NCBI GenBank assembly: GCA_910579755.1
Contig: CAJTVB010000006.1
Coordinates: 1 to 64,000 of the forward strand
Direction: 5' to 3'
Length of the DNA: 64,000 nucleotides
Source of the DNA: an uncultured Acetatifactor sp.
Lineage (GTDB): Bacteria; Bacillota; Clostridia; Lachnospirales; Lachnospiraceae
The translations under genes and the position numbers were made by a program. This document shows, piece by piece, positions 41,323 through 50,094 of the stretch (within the stretch, counting starts at the first letter, position 1; every line of letters starts with the position of its first letter). The notes beneath the pieces are model-generated. The model made no database searches. It saw only the letters and a program-made list of their open reading frames with translations, and had not been told where the DNA came from.

Positions 41323-43100
41323 GGTGGAGCAAAAAGAGATTCCCGGCAAAGGCAGTGCTTGTCGGTATTATCCTTACACTTTCAGTGGTCACAATAGCGG
41401 GGGTTAGTTGTATCGCGGATCAAATTTTATGTGGGAGCGGGGGCAGTGCGCAGATTTTTATCCTGGGAGGATTGTTTATCTGCGTGCTGACCCTGCTTTT
41501 GTGTGCTGTCTGGCTGTTTTACCGCGGCTTCAGCACCAGGAGTGTATTGATGAGAACGGCTTTGTACACTTTGGGAAAGGCATACCCGCAGATTGCCAGA
41601 ATCAATTACCGCACCGGCCAGTGTGTTTTTATCAAGGACCAGGAGAATCCGGCGTGCCGGCTTTTTGAGGTCTGCAGCTGGGATGATGTAAGGGCGGCGC
41701 TTTTAAATATTGTCCATCCGGAGGATACAGAAAAGTGCCGGACCTTTACTTCCATGGAAAATATGCGGAGAGTCAGAAGGCTGGGACTGGACAGCGACAC
41801 CTGTGTTTACCGCCGGAGCCGTAAGGGGGACTACCAGTGGATACAGGCGATTATCGTTCCTGCGCCGGGAGAGAAAAATCAGGACTATGCTATTTTGTAT
41901 ACCAGAGATGTGGACGACTCCATGAAGGCGGAGGAGCTTTATAAAGCTCAGCTGTGGGAGGGGATGCTTAAAGCCAGGGAGTCCGAGTCGGAAAAAACAG
42001 AATTCCTGAAATATATGGTGCACAGTACCCGGGCGCCTTTGAGCGCAGTATCGGATCTGAGTGACCTGGCCTGCGGACTGATGGAAAAGGGAGAAATACA
42101 AAAAGCGGAATATTATCTGAAATTTGTGGGACGGATGGGAAGCTATGTATCCACCGTCATGGAGGACACAGCAGAATTCAGTGTCTGGAAGGAGCAGCGG
42201 CAGGCCTGTGAGAGGGAGCCTTTTTGGCTGGAGGGGCTGATGAGCGGCTGCAGAGAGTATTGCGAGCTTCAGGGGCGCGAAAAAAATATTTCTTTGGAGT
42301 TTGAGGTCGACAGCAGGCTTCGCCCTGGGTACATTGGGGATGTGAACCGCCTGATGGGGATTCTCTACAATCTGCTGGCCAACGCTTTCCAGTTCAGCCA
42401 GGAGAACAGCTGCGTCCGTCTGGAGGCGAAGCTGGAAGAAAGCAGCGGGAGGGCAGACAGGGTTCTGTTCTGCGTCAGCGATAAAGGGAAAGGGATCAAC
42501 AGAGAATTTCTTCCCAGAGCCTTTGATCTGTTTACCAGGGAACAGCCCGGGGAGGGCGGCACGGGACTGGGGCTGGCAATGGCGCGGGCAATGGCGGAGG
42601 CTATGGAGGGCGTTATACTGGCGGAAAGTGTTCCCGGTCAGGGAAGCAGTTTTAGGCTGGAGGTTCTTCTGGAATATGTGCCGAAGGAAATCAGGGATTT
42701 GTACCATGCAAAAAAAACAGGATATTTCAGGATTCTTTTGATGGACAGCAGGGAGCTTCCCCTGAAAAACGCGGCGGATATTCTGGTGATGGACGGGTAT
42801 AAGGTGGTAGGCTGCTCCGGAGGCGGGGAGACGCTGGGAGCCTTCGTAAGCCGCATGCCGGAAAATTTTGACCTGTTGTTGACGGATATTCCCATATCGG
42901 AAATGGATCAGGCCAGGCAGGCCGGGGATTCTGTCCCGGAGAACTTCGAAGGCAGGATCCGTATTATGGCGCTGGCGGCGGGAACAGAGCGCCGGGAAAG
43001 CCGGGACACCAGGAAGTATGATCGGAAGACTTTTTTGGAGAGAACCTTCCGCATCGAGAAGTTTAGTCATTTTGTACGAAAAAACAGAGGAAGTATATGA
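41319..43100 (+). CDS. Membrane sensor histidine kinase with degenerate receiver domain
   Basis: This 593-residue hybrid-type protein has two close membrane spans (about 12-30 and 43-65) and a PAS-like region (about 90-210). The H-box is MVHSTRAPLSAVSDL (His preceded by Val, followed by Ser instead of the usual Asp/Glu), then the N-box NLLANAFQFSQ, SDKGKGI and GGTGLGLAMARAMAEAM. A C-terminal receiver-like domain (about 480-593) keeps an aspartate in LLTDIPISEMD but lacks the acidic pair. The ATG at 41319 overlaps the MarR stop by 4 bases, and its own stop overlaps cls. The signal may be membrane lipid state; no partner regulator is adjacent. Confidence 0.75.
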   Translation: MRWSKKRFPAKAVLVGIILTLSVVTIAGVSCIADQILCGSGGSAQIFILGGLFICVLTLLLCAVWLFYRGFSTRSVLMRTALYTLGKAYPQIARINYRTGQCVFIKDQENPACRLFEVCSWDDVRAALLNIVHPEDTEKCRTFTSMENMRRVRRLGLDSDTCVYRRSRKGDYQWIQAIIVPAPGEKNQDYAILYTRDVDDSMKAEELYKAQLWEGMLKARESESEKTEFLKYMVHSTRAPLSAVSDLSDLACGLMEKGEIQKAEYYLKFVGRMGSYVSTVMEDTAEFSVWKEQRQACEREPFWLEGLMSGCREYCELQGREKNISLEFEVDSRLRPGYIGDVNRLMGILYNLLANAFQFSQENSCVRLEAKLEESSGRADRVLFCVSDKGKGINREFLPRAFDLFTREQPGEGGTGLGLAMARAMAEAMEGVILAESVPGQGSSFRLEVLLEYVPKEIRDLYHAKKTGYFRILLMDSRELPLKNAADILVMDGYKVVGCSGGGETLGAFVSRMPENFDLLLTDIPISEMDQARQAGDSVPENFEGRIRIMALAAGTERRESRDTRKYDRKTFLERTFRIEKFSHFVRKNRGSI

Positions 43101-44656
43101 GTACCGCACAGAAAAAAAACAGAAAGATTGGGAATATCAAAACCGTGATCTATGGCAGAACGGCCATGATCCTTGTGGGTTTTTTGGCACAGCTGACCGC
43201 CCTGGCGGTAGGCTATCTTTTGCTGAGAAGCTACAGCATCGGATTTTATGGAGTGTTTTTGGTCGTCAGCGCCGTGGCGGTGGTACGTATCTTTAATGTG
43301 GGGGACAATCCTGATATGAAGCTTTCCTGGATGCTTCCCATGGCGCTCTTTCCAGTGTTTGGAGCCATCTTTTATATGACCATAGTGACCCAGCCCGGTA
43401 CCAAGGTCATGTATCAGAAGCTTAAGGAGCTTGCCGGCTGTACGGCAAAGTATGTAGTGTCCGATGCCGGAGTCTGGGACAGGCTCCGGGCGGAAAGCCC
43501 CCACATGGGACAGCTGGCTCGGTATTTGTATTGCTATGACAACAGTCCGGCCTATGAAAATACCCAGGTAAAGTATTTTCCTCTGGGGGATGAGCAATTT
43601 CCGGCCATGCTGGAGGAACTGCGAAAAGCGGAAAAATATATTTTCATGGAATTCTTTATTGTCAGTGAGGGCCGTGTCTGGGATACGATTTTGGACATTT
43701 TGCGGGAAAAGGCGGCGCAGGGGGTGGAGGTCCGGTTTATGTACGACGGAACCTGTGTGCTGTTCAATCTGCCTGCTTATTATTCCGAAATTCTGGAGGA
43801 GGACGGCATCCGTTGCAAGATGTTTGCGCCGATCAAGCCTATTTTTTCTCCGCACTATAATAATCGGGATCACCGCAAGATCCTGGTCATTGACGGAAAG
43901 GTGGCATTTACCGGGGGAATCAATCTGGCCGATGAGTATATCAACGAAAAAAAGCGTTTCGGGCACTGGAAGGATACCGGTATTATGGTGAAGGGGGATG
44001 CGGTGGAGCGTTTCACCTTTATGTTCCTGGAAATGTGGAATGAGTCCGAGCGGTGCAGAGATACCTATGAAAGGTTTTTGCGCCCTGCAGATGTGTCTAT
44101 GCCCTCCGACGGCTATGTGATTCCTTACAGTGTCTGTCCGCTGGGAGAGGAGCGGGTAGGGGAGCGGGTGTACCTGGATATTATCAATACGGCGCACACC
44201 TATGTGCATATTATGACGCCTTATCTGATCCTGGATTATCAGATGATGATGGCCCTGGTATATGCGGCGAAAAGGGGGGTGGAGGTAGTGATCATCATGC
44301 CCCACATTCCGGACAAAAAGTATGCGTTTATGCTTGCCAAGACCTATTACGAGCAGCTGCTAGAGGCGGGAGTGCGTATTTGTGAATATGAGCCGGGCTT
44401 TGTCCATGCCAAGGTGTTTGTGTCGGATGATGTCAAGGCGGTGGTGGGAACCGTGAATCTGGATTTCCGCAGTCTGTATCATCATTTTGAGTGTGGCGTG
44501 ATTCTGTATAAGAGCTCTCAGGTGGCGGTGATCGAGCAGGATGTGCAGAATACCCTGCAGAAGTGTCTGAAAATGTCTGTGGCGGATTATGGGAAGCTTA
44601 AGCTGCGGGACAGAGTGCTGGCCCGGATCATGCGGCTGGTGGCGCCTCTGCTCTGA
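43097..44656 (+). CDS. cls: Cardiolipin synthase (phospholipase D superfamily)
   Basis: This 519-residue protein has two or three N-terminal membrane spans (residues 18-95) and two HxKxxxxD-type motifs: DHRKILVIDG (about 256-265; His-Arg-Lys variant) and VHAKVFVSDDVKAVVGTVNLD (about 435-455). It condenses two phosphatidylglycerols to cardiolipin at the membrane. The start overlaps the kinase stop by 4 bases, giving a fabT-kinase-cls coupled unit directly behind the fatty acid genes. Confidence 0.9.
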   Translation: MSTAQKKNRKIGNIKTVIYGRTAMILVGFLAQLTALAVGYLLLRSYSIGFYGVFLVVSAVAVVRIFNVGDNPDMKLSWMLPMALFPVFGAIFYMTIVTQPGTKVMYQKLKELAGCTAKYVVSDAGVWDRLRAESPHMGQLARYLYCYDNSPAYENTQVKYFPLGDEQFPAMLEELRKAEKYIFMEFFIVSEGRVWDTILDILREKAAQGVEVRFMYDGTCVLFNLPAYYSEILEEDGIRCKMFAPIKPIFSPHYNNRDHRKILVIDGKVAFTGGINLADEYINEKKRFGHWKDTGIMVKGDAVERFTFMFLEMWNESERCRDTYERFLRPADVSMPSDGYVIPYSVCPLGEERVGERVYLDIINTAHTYVHIMTPYLILDYQMMMALVYAAKRGVEVVIIMPHIPDKKYAFMLAKTYYEQLLEAGVRICEYEPGFVHAKVFVSDDVKAVVGTVNLDFRSLYHHFECGVILYKSSQVAVIEQDVQNTLQKCLKMSVADYGKLKLRDRVLARIMRLVAPLL

Positions 44657-44821
44657 GGCTGATCAGCGCTGGCTGGCTTTGTGCGTGGAGGATGTGAATT
44701 GTAACGGAAACTTTTTAACCGGGCAGAACTTTTTATTGCAGATGCCGTTTATACAGGAGAGGGCCGGCGGAACTTTCCGTAAGGAAACCGGCGCTGACCC
44801 TGGGAAGCAGGAGGAAGCGTT

Positions 44822-45382
44822 TTGAAAGATACACAGATACTGGATCTGTACTGGGCGAGAAAGGAACAGGCGATCACAGAGACCCAGCAAGCGTATGAGG
44901 GGTACTGCTACAGCATTGCCTGGCACATCCTCTATGACAGAGAGGACTCCGACGAATGTGTAAATGATACCTGGCTGAGGGCCTGGAATGCCATTCCGCC
45001 CAAAAGGCCCGGAAAGCTTTCTCTGTTTTTGGGAACGATTACACGGAATCTGGCACTGGACAGATGGAAAAAGAGGCATACGGTGAAACGGGGCGGCGGG
45101 GAAATGACTGTGGCGCTGGATGAGCTGGCAGAATGTGTTCCGGCGGCGGTAAGTACGGAGGACGTTGTGGAGGCGGCAGAGCTGGAAAGACTGTTGAACG
45201 TTTTTCTGCGCACCCTGTCCCGGCGGGACTGCGATATTTTTCTGCGCAGGTATTGGTATGTGGAGGAGTACGGCGAGATCGCAAACCGCTTTGGAATGAA
45301 CCTGAATACTGTTAAGACCAGTCTGTTCCGAACCCGTGCAAAGCTGAAGGGATATCTGGAGAAGGAGGGCATCACGCTATGA
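44822..45382 (+). CDS. ECF-type RNA polymerase sigma factor
   Basis: This 186-residue sigma factor has region 2 (YCYSIAWHILYDREDSDECVNDTWLRAWNAIP, about 28-59) and region 4 (LSRRDCDIFLRRYWYVEEYGEIANRFGMNLNTVKTSLFRTRAKL, about 133-175). It begins with TTG at 44822 behind AGGAGG (44809-44814). The stop overlaps the start of the membrane anti-sigma gene, so the two are coupled. The signal and target promoters are unknown. A GGAAAC sequence upstream (about 44705) could be part of an autoregulated promoter, but no matching -10 is clear. Confidence 0.87.
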   Translation: MKDTQILDLYWARKEQAITETQQAYEGYCYSIAWHILYDREDSDECVNDTWLRAWNAIPPKRPGKLSLFLGTITRNLALDRWKKRHTVKRGGGEMTVALDELAECVPAAVSTEDVVEAAELERLLNVFLRTLSRRDCDIFLRRYWYVEEYGEIANRFGMNLNTVKTSLFRTRAKLKGYLEKEGITL

Positions 45383-46494
45383 AAGAGTCAAAGGAGGACC
45401 GGGAACAAAGGGAGAGGGCGGCGCTGCGGCTTATGGAGGCTTTATCCGCCGCGGAGGAGGAGCTGCTGGAGCACGCCCAGGGAGAAACAGGAAACTCCGG
45501 GAAGGGGCGGAAAAGGCGAAATTTATGGCAGTATGGCAGGGCCTGGGCGGCAGCTGTATGTCTTCTGGCGGTGGGTGCTCTCTCCTGGGGCGGCATAAGT
45601 CTTATGAATATGCGCATGGGGAGCGCCGACGGTGATTCCAGCGGGAATGCATATGAAGGGGGACAACAGGCTCAGGCTCTGGAGGAAGGAGCGGCGATTT
45701 CCGGAGGACAGGCTGAGGATGCTGCCGGGGACAACGGGGCGGCGACTCAGGATTTTTCTTTGGAGGAGGCCGCTCAGGAAGAGAAGAAGCAGGAGGAAGA
45801 GGGATACCCGACAGACGGTCAGGCTGGGGACGGTCAACAGGGGAGTGGTCAGGATGGATCCGGCCCGCGGGGGAACGGTCAGAATGGAGACAGCCGGCAG
45901 GAGAATGATATGCAGCAGGGAAACTTTAGTCCGGAAGGGGCGGAGGATTCCATAGGGGAGCAGGAGGCTGCAGGGTGTCTGGCAGCCCCTCAGAGGCAGA
46001 AGCTTACCGAGGCGCAGGCCCGGAAGTCGGAGCTGGGGGCTTATGTGCCCAAGGCGCTGCCGGCCGGTTACATTCTGGAAGAAGCCAGCCGGGAGACGGG
46101 AGAGGAGGACTCTCAAACACTGCAGGATCTGCGGCTGACCTGGTTCAGGGGGCTGGATTCGATTACCATTCGGATTACCCGGGACGAAAAGAGGGAGATT
46201 TCTGTGGTGGACGTGGACATTCCCCAGACCTATGACCTGAGGCTGTATGAGATTCCTCTGACAGAGTCGGTGCCCCGGGAATATTGGGAAAGTGTCAACA
46301 ATCCTGTTTTTGCGGCGGAGGATCTAAGCCTGGAGGCGATAGAGAGCCGTATGATTTCCGGCACAGGAGACTCGGGGGATACGGATACGCCCAGAGGAAA
46401 TTTTGCGGTGCTGTATTCCGACGGCGTGCTGGTGGAGTTTTCCGGCCGGGGAACGGCGGAAGAGATATGGAATATGTTTGAGGGGCTGGAATGA
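45379..46494 (+). CDS. Membrane anti-sigma factor with long low-complexity extracellular linker
   Basis: This 371-residue protein has a cytoplasmic N-terminus of about 52 residues, one membrane span (about 55-76, AWAAAVCLLAVGALSWGGIS), an unusual 130-residue Gly/Gln/Glu/Asp-rich linker (for example GDGQQGSGQDGSGPRGNGQN) and a C-terminal DUF4367-like domain (about 205-371, YVPKALPAGYILEEA, RGNFAVLYSDGVLVEFSGRG). It should hold the sigma factor until an envelope signal arrives. The start overlaps the sigma stop by 4 bases. Confidence 0.75.
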   Translation: MKESKEDREQRERAALRLMEALSAAEEELLEHAQGETGNSGKGRKRRNLWQYGRAWAAAVCLLAVGALSWGGISLMNMRMGSADGDSSGNAYEGGQQAQALEEGAAISGGQAEDAAGDNGAATQDFSLEEAAQEEKKQEEEGYPTDGQAGDGQQGSGQDGSGPRGNGQNGDSRQENDMQQGNFSPEGAEDSIGEQEAAGCLAAPQRQKLTEAQARKSELGAYVPKALPAGYILEEASRETGEEDSQTLQDLRLTWFRGLDSITIRITRDEKREISVVDVDIPQTYDLRLYEIPLTESVPREYWESVNNPVFAAEDLSLEAIESRMISGTGDSGDTDTPRGNFAVLYSDGVLVEFSGRGTAEEIWNMFEGLE

Positions 46495-46502
46495 CCAGCC
46501 CC
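46482..46502. terminator. Compact bidirectional terminator across two convergent stop codons
   Basis: GGGGCTGG (46482-46489) and CCAGCCCC (46495-46502) form a perfect stem around AATGA, which includes the anti-sigma stop codon. The response regulator stop begins at the next base on the other strand. A TTAAATATTTT stretch follows on the plus strand. Confidence 0.6.
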
Positions 46503-47198
46503 TTAAATATTTTCGTTTTCCAGCATTCTGTACCCGATTCCGATCTCTGTGAACACGTACTGAGGCTGGGCAGGGTTTTCCTCGATCTTCCGCCGGATAT
46601 TTGCCATGTTGACTCGGAGGATCTGGTTGTTGCTGTCCATGTAGGGTCCCCAGATGGCATTCATGATAAAGCCGTAGGTGAGCACCTTTCCGGAGTATTC
46701 CGCCAGCAATGTGAGCAGCTGGTATTCGATCTGTGTCAGATGAATTTCTTCTCCCCGCAGAAATATCAGACGTTTTTCAAAATTAATTTCCAGATCCAGC
46801 GCTTTGTAGATTCTTTCGGGAGAATTTATATGGCTGTGCCGGAGAGAGGTGCGGATGCGGGCCATCAGCTCCGAGGTGCCGAAGGGCTTTGTAATGTAAT
46901 CATCGGCGCCCAGATCCAGAGCATGTACCTTCTCCTGTTCCTTTGTTCTGGCGGAGATTACGATTACGGGCATTCGGCTCCAGGTGCGCAGCTGCATAAG
47001 CACCTGGCACCCGTCCATATCAGGAAGTCCCAGGTCCAACAGAATAACATCAGGGCAGAGGGAGGCCGCAAGACTCAGTCCTTCCTTTCCAGTGAGAGCG
47101 CTGGTGATCCGATAGCCGTTTCCGGACAGGGAGGTGGTGATAAAGGAACAAATGCTTTTATCGTCTTCCACTAACAGAACATGTATTTTAGTTTTCAT
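46503..47198 (-). CDS. KdpE-like response regulator
   Basis: This 231-residue OmpR/KdpE-type regulator has VLLVEDDKSICSFI, the phosphoacceptor Asp in VILLDLGLPDMDG and the Lys in DYITKPFGTSELMARI. The C-terminal winged helix has LTQIEYQLLTLLAEYSGKVL and VFTEIGIGYRML, matching KdpE. The ATG at 47198 follows AAAGGAA; the longer frame from 47243 lies within the kinase gene. The start overlaps the end of the kinase gene by 11 bases. The nearest divergent unit is DUF1538-PII, the probable target; no kdpFABC genes are present. Confidence 0.85.
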   Translation of the reverse strand: MKTKIHVLLVEDDKSICSFITTSLSGNGYRITSALTGKEGLSLAASLCPDVILLDLGLPDMDGCQVLMQLRTWSRMPVIVISARTKEQEKVHALDLGADDYITKPFGTSELMARIRTSLRHSHINSPERIYKALDLEINFEKRLIFLRGEEIHLTQIEYQLLTLLAEYSGKVLTYGFIMNAIWGPYMDSNNQILRVNMANIRRKIEENPAQPQYVFTEIGIGYRMLENENI

Positions 47199-48291
47199 AG
47201 GTTCCTTTCTTTTTTGGCAGCGTGAAGGTGAATTCTGCTCCATGCCCGTGATTGCGTCCTGTCAGAGTGCCCTGGTGGGCGTCAATGATGGTTTTACAGA
47301 TCACCAGTCCGATGCCGATGCCCTTTTGGCCGTCTGCCGTGTGGGAGGCGGAATAATCTGTGCCGTCGAAGAGATGATCCAGAAGACTGTGGGGAAGGCC
47401 GCTTCCGTGGTCCCGGATGGTAAAGGAGACCCATTCGGGATGGTTTTCCACGATCAGCTCCACAGGCTCATCCGTGCCGGAGTGGGATAATGCATTTTCC
47501 AGCAAATTGATCGTCACCTGTTCAATGAGGATTGCATCCATGGGCAACAGGATAAGGTCCTCAGGGATCTGGGCCCGGATCCGGCATCGGGGATAGCGCT
47601 TCTGCATTCTCTGGAGGGATTCGCCGATTACCTCCTCTACGGATTCTTCGTTGGTGCTGATGGCCATATCCTCGTTTCTGATCCGTGTGATTGACAATAG
47701 ATTTTCCACCATATTCACCAGCCAGCTGGAGTCCTCATATATATTCGTCATGAGAGAGAGCTTTTCTTCTTCTGTCAGGTCGGCGTGGCGGTCCAGGTAA
47801 GTCTGGCTGTTGCCGATAATGCCCGTGAGAGGTGTGCGCAGGTCATGGGAAATAGCTCGAAGCAGATTGGCCCGGATTTTTTCTTTTTCGGCTTCGGCCA
47901 AAAGCCGTTCCCGCTCTGCAAGAGAGGCGGACTGTTTTGCCAGGCTGGAGGTGAGGGAGCCCAGCAGTAAGGTAATGGCTGTCATGCACAAAATGGTGAC
48001 GGGATAGCCGGCAGGGGAAAAGTCCAGACGGCAGCTGTGACGTGTGTCTATGATATAAAGCCAGAGCACCGAGAACAGGGAGCAGAGGACACCGTAAACA
48101 TATCCTGTGGTACAGCAGGATATCAGCGCCAGGAAAAAGGCAAATATCAGGGGGACATTTGCCGAATTGCCGGGAGAGGCGCAGATATATGCCGAAGAAA
48201 TGCCCGCGGCGGCAGCCATGCATAAAACGGACAACACCAGGCTGTAGAGGTGTTGCTGGAACTTGGGCAGAACCTGGATCCTTTTGCGCAT
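47188..48291 (-). CDS. Short KdpD-like sensor kinase (DUF4118 plus kinase only)
   Basis: This 367-residue kinase corresponds to the C-terminal half of KdpD. It has four membrane spans of the DUF4118 type (about 17-108, ANVPLIFAFFLALISCCTTG), the H-box LLRAISHDLRTPLTGIIGNS (His about 151), the N-box NLLENALSHS, RDHGSGLP and GIGIGLVICKTII. The KdpD cytoplasmic N-terminal domains (KdpD and Usp) are missing. GAGGAA precedes the ATG at 48291. In KdpD the DUF4118 region takes part in sensing potassium or turgor; the signal here is unknown. Confidence 0.83.
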   Translation of the reverse strand: MRKRIQVLPKFQQHLYSLVLSVLCMAAAAGISSAYICASPGNSANVPLIFAFFLALISCCTTGYVYGVLCSLFSVLWLYIIDTRHSCRLDFSPAGYPVTILCMTAITLLLGSLTSSLAKQSASLAERERLLAEAEKEKIRANLLRAISHDLRTPLTGIIGNSQTYLDRHADLTEEEKLSLMTNIYEDSSWLVNMVENLLSITRIRNEDMAISTNEESVEEVIGESLQRMQKRYPRCRIRAQIPEDLILLPMDAILIEQVTINLLENALSHSGTDEPVELIVENHPEWVSFTIRDHGSGLPHSLLDHLFDGTDYSASHTADGQKGIGIGLVICKTIIDAHQGTLTGRNHGHGAEFTFTLPKKKGTYEN

Positions 48292-48360
48292 CACATATTC
48301 CTCTTTTGTAGGTGCAGCAGGGGAGGGATCCCCTGTATTGAAGGTGTGTGGATATGTCAC

Positions 48361-48489
48361 ATTATACAATAGTTTTCGGGGGAGAGGCAAGGAAGCGACG
48401 TAAAGAAAGTGTTAAAAATAATTAATTCGTGTCGGAATTTCTATTTTAATTTTTTTTTAATTCCTATTTTTCGGCAAGTGTTGTATGAT
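48361..48489. promoter_or_regulatory. Divergent promoter region between the KdpD-like and DUF1538 genes
   Basis: The minus strand has TATAAT at 48361-48366 for the kinase gene. The plus strand has TATGAT at 48484-48489, 67 bases before DUF1538. Between them is an A+T-rich stretch with a run of T at 48450-48458 (ATTTTAATTTTTTTTTAATT). Neither -10 has a good -35, which fits activation by a regulator such as the KdpE-like protein. Confidence 0.4.
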
Positions 48490-48555
48490 GAAAGCAGGGC
48501 AAGGGCTGTGGATTGCGGCAGCGGGCCATATTAAAAGAGGAGGGCGCCAGACTGC

Positions 48556-50094
48556 ATGAATGAGAAGTTAAAGGAAAAGATCAGGGAATCCCTGTCAAGC
48601 GTATTGCCCATCACGATGATCGTCTTGCTTTTGAGTGTTACGCTGGTACCGATGAAGATCAGTACACTTGCGTTGTTTCTCACGGGAGCAGTTCTGCTGA
48701 TTATAGGCATGGGCTTTTTCCAGCTGGGGGCGGAGACGGCTATGACGCCTCTGGGCCAGGGCGTCGGCGGAAGGCTGGTGAAAAGCAGAAGTGTACTGGC
48801 AATGGTGGTTATCTGTTTCCTGATGGGGGCGCTTATTACCATTTCGGAGCCGGATCTTCAGGTGCTGGCCAATCAGGTGCCCACCATTCCCAATCAGGTG
48901 TTAATCTGGACCGTGGCGCTGGGAGTGGGGATTTTTACCGTGGCGGCGCTTCTCCGTATTCTGTTTCAGATCAGCCTTTCCAAAATGCTGATGATTTTTT
49001 ACATATTAATGCTGATGCTGTCCTTCTTTACGCCGTCGGAGTTTGTGGCGGTGGCCTTCGACGCGGGCGGAGTCACTACGGGTCCTATGACGGTTCCCTT
49101 CATTATGGCCATGGGGGTGGGGCTTTCCGCCGCCAGAAGCGACAGGGACAGCGGAAACGACAGCTTCGGTCTGATCGCTTTGTGCAGCATCGGTCCCATT
49201 TTGATGGTATTGCTGCTGGGGATTTTCTTTCATCCTACGGAAGCGGCTTTTACGGAGGTGGTGATTCCTAATCTGGTGACCACCTCCGATGTGGTCAGAG
49301 AGTTTGCGTCCTCTGCACCTCACTATGCCCGGGAGGTATTGCTGAGCATTCTTCCGGTGGCAGGCGTTTTCATCATATTTGAACTGTTTACCCGCAACTT
49401 CCGTAAGAGGCAGGTGCAGAGGATGACGGTGGGTTTTGCATATACAGTGTTTGGGCTGATTTTGTTTCTCACCGGTGTGAATATCGGTTTTGCTCCCGTG
49501 GGAAGTCTGTTGGGAGGCGGACTGGCAGGGGGATGCTTTAAATGGGCGCTGATTCCCATCGGGAGCCTCATAGGTTATTATATCGTCAAGGCAGAGCCGG
49601 CGGTGAGAGTGCTCAATGAGCAGGTGGAGGAGATCACCGGAGGCATGGTTTCCTATAAAATGATGAACCTGGCGCTGTCTGCCGGCGTGGCCTGTGCGGT
49701 GGCGCTGGCCATGGCGAGAGTGCTGACCGGAGTCAGCATCTACTGGATTGTAATTCCCGGATATCTTCTGGCCCTGCTTTTAAGCAGGTTTGTGCCTCCG
49801 GTTTTCGTGGGTATTGCGTTTGACTCCGGCGGAGTGGCCAGTGGTCCCATGACGTCCACCTTTCTGCTGCCTCTGACCATGGGAGCCTGTACGGCGGTGG
49901 GAGGCAACGTGGTGACGGATGCGTTCGGTATCGTGGCCCTGGTGGCTCTGGCGCCGTTGATCGCCATACAGATCATGGGCCTTGTCTATGTGAAAAAAAC
50001 AAGAGCCGTCCGGCAGCCCGCAGAGGTAATCCTGGAGGATGTTATCGTGGATCTGGACGATATGGTTGTGGATTTGGAGGAGGAACAGGCATGA
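48556..50094 (+). CDS. DUF1538 multi-span membrane protein, putative PII-controlled transporter
   Basis: This 512-residue protein has about 12 membrane spans in two related halves. Each half has a signature loop: VAFDAGGVTTGPMTVPFIMA (about 172-191) and IAFDSGGVASGPMTSTFLLP (about 421-440). The glycine-rich FDxGGVxxGPMT loops may be re-entrant and line a pathway. The protein ends in an acidic tail (ILEDVIVDLDDMVVDLEEE). The function of DUF1538 is not established to my knowledge; a channel or transporter is inferred from topology. The next gene, a PII protein, overlaps its stop by 4 bases, pointing to direct regulation of the membrane protein. Confidence 0.75.
   Translation: MNEKLKEKIRESLSSVLPITMIVLLLSVTLVPMKISTLALFLTGAVLLIIGMGFFQLGAETAMTPLGQGVGGRLVKSRSVLAMVVICFLMGALITISEPDLQVLANQVPTIPNQVLIWTVALGVGIFTVAALLRILFQISLSKMLMIFYILMLMLSFFTPSEFVAVAFDAGGVTTGPMTVPFIMAMGVGLSAARSDRDSGNDSFGLIALCSIGPILMVLLLGIFFHPTEAAFTEVVIPNLVTTSDVVREFASSAPHYAREVLLSILPVAGVFIIFELFTRNFRKRQVQRMTVGFAYTVFGLILFLTGVNIGFAPVGSLLGGGLAGGCFKWALIPIGSLIGYYIVKAEPAVRVLNEQVEEITGGMVSYKMMNLALSAGVACAVALAMARVLTGVSIYWIVIPGYLLALLLSRFVPPVFVGIAFDSGGVASGPMTSTFLLPLTMGACTAVGGNVVTDAFGIVALVALAPLIAIQIMGLVYVKKTRAVRQPAEVILEDVIVDLDDMVVDLEEEQA

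Noticed and set aside
44700..44745. Possible ECF autoregulated promoter (GGAAAC with downstream A+T-rich stretch)
   Set aside because: The -10 element is not recognisable and the target consensus of this sigma factor is unknown.
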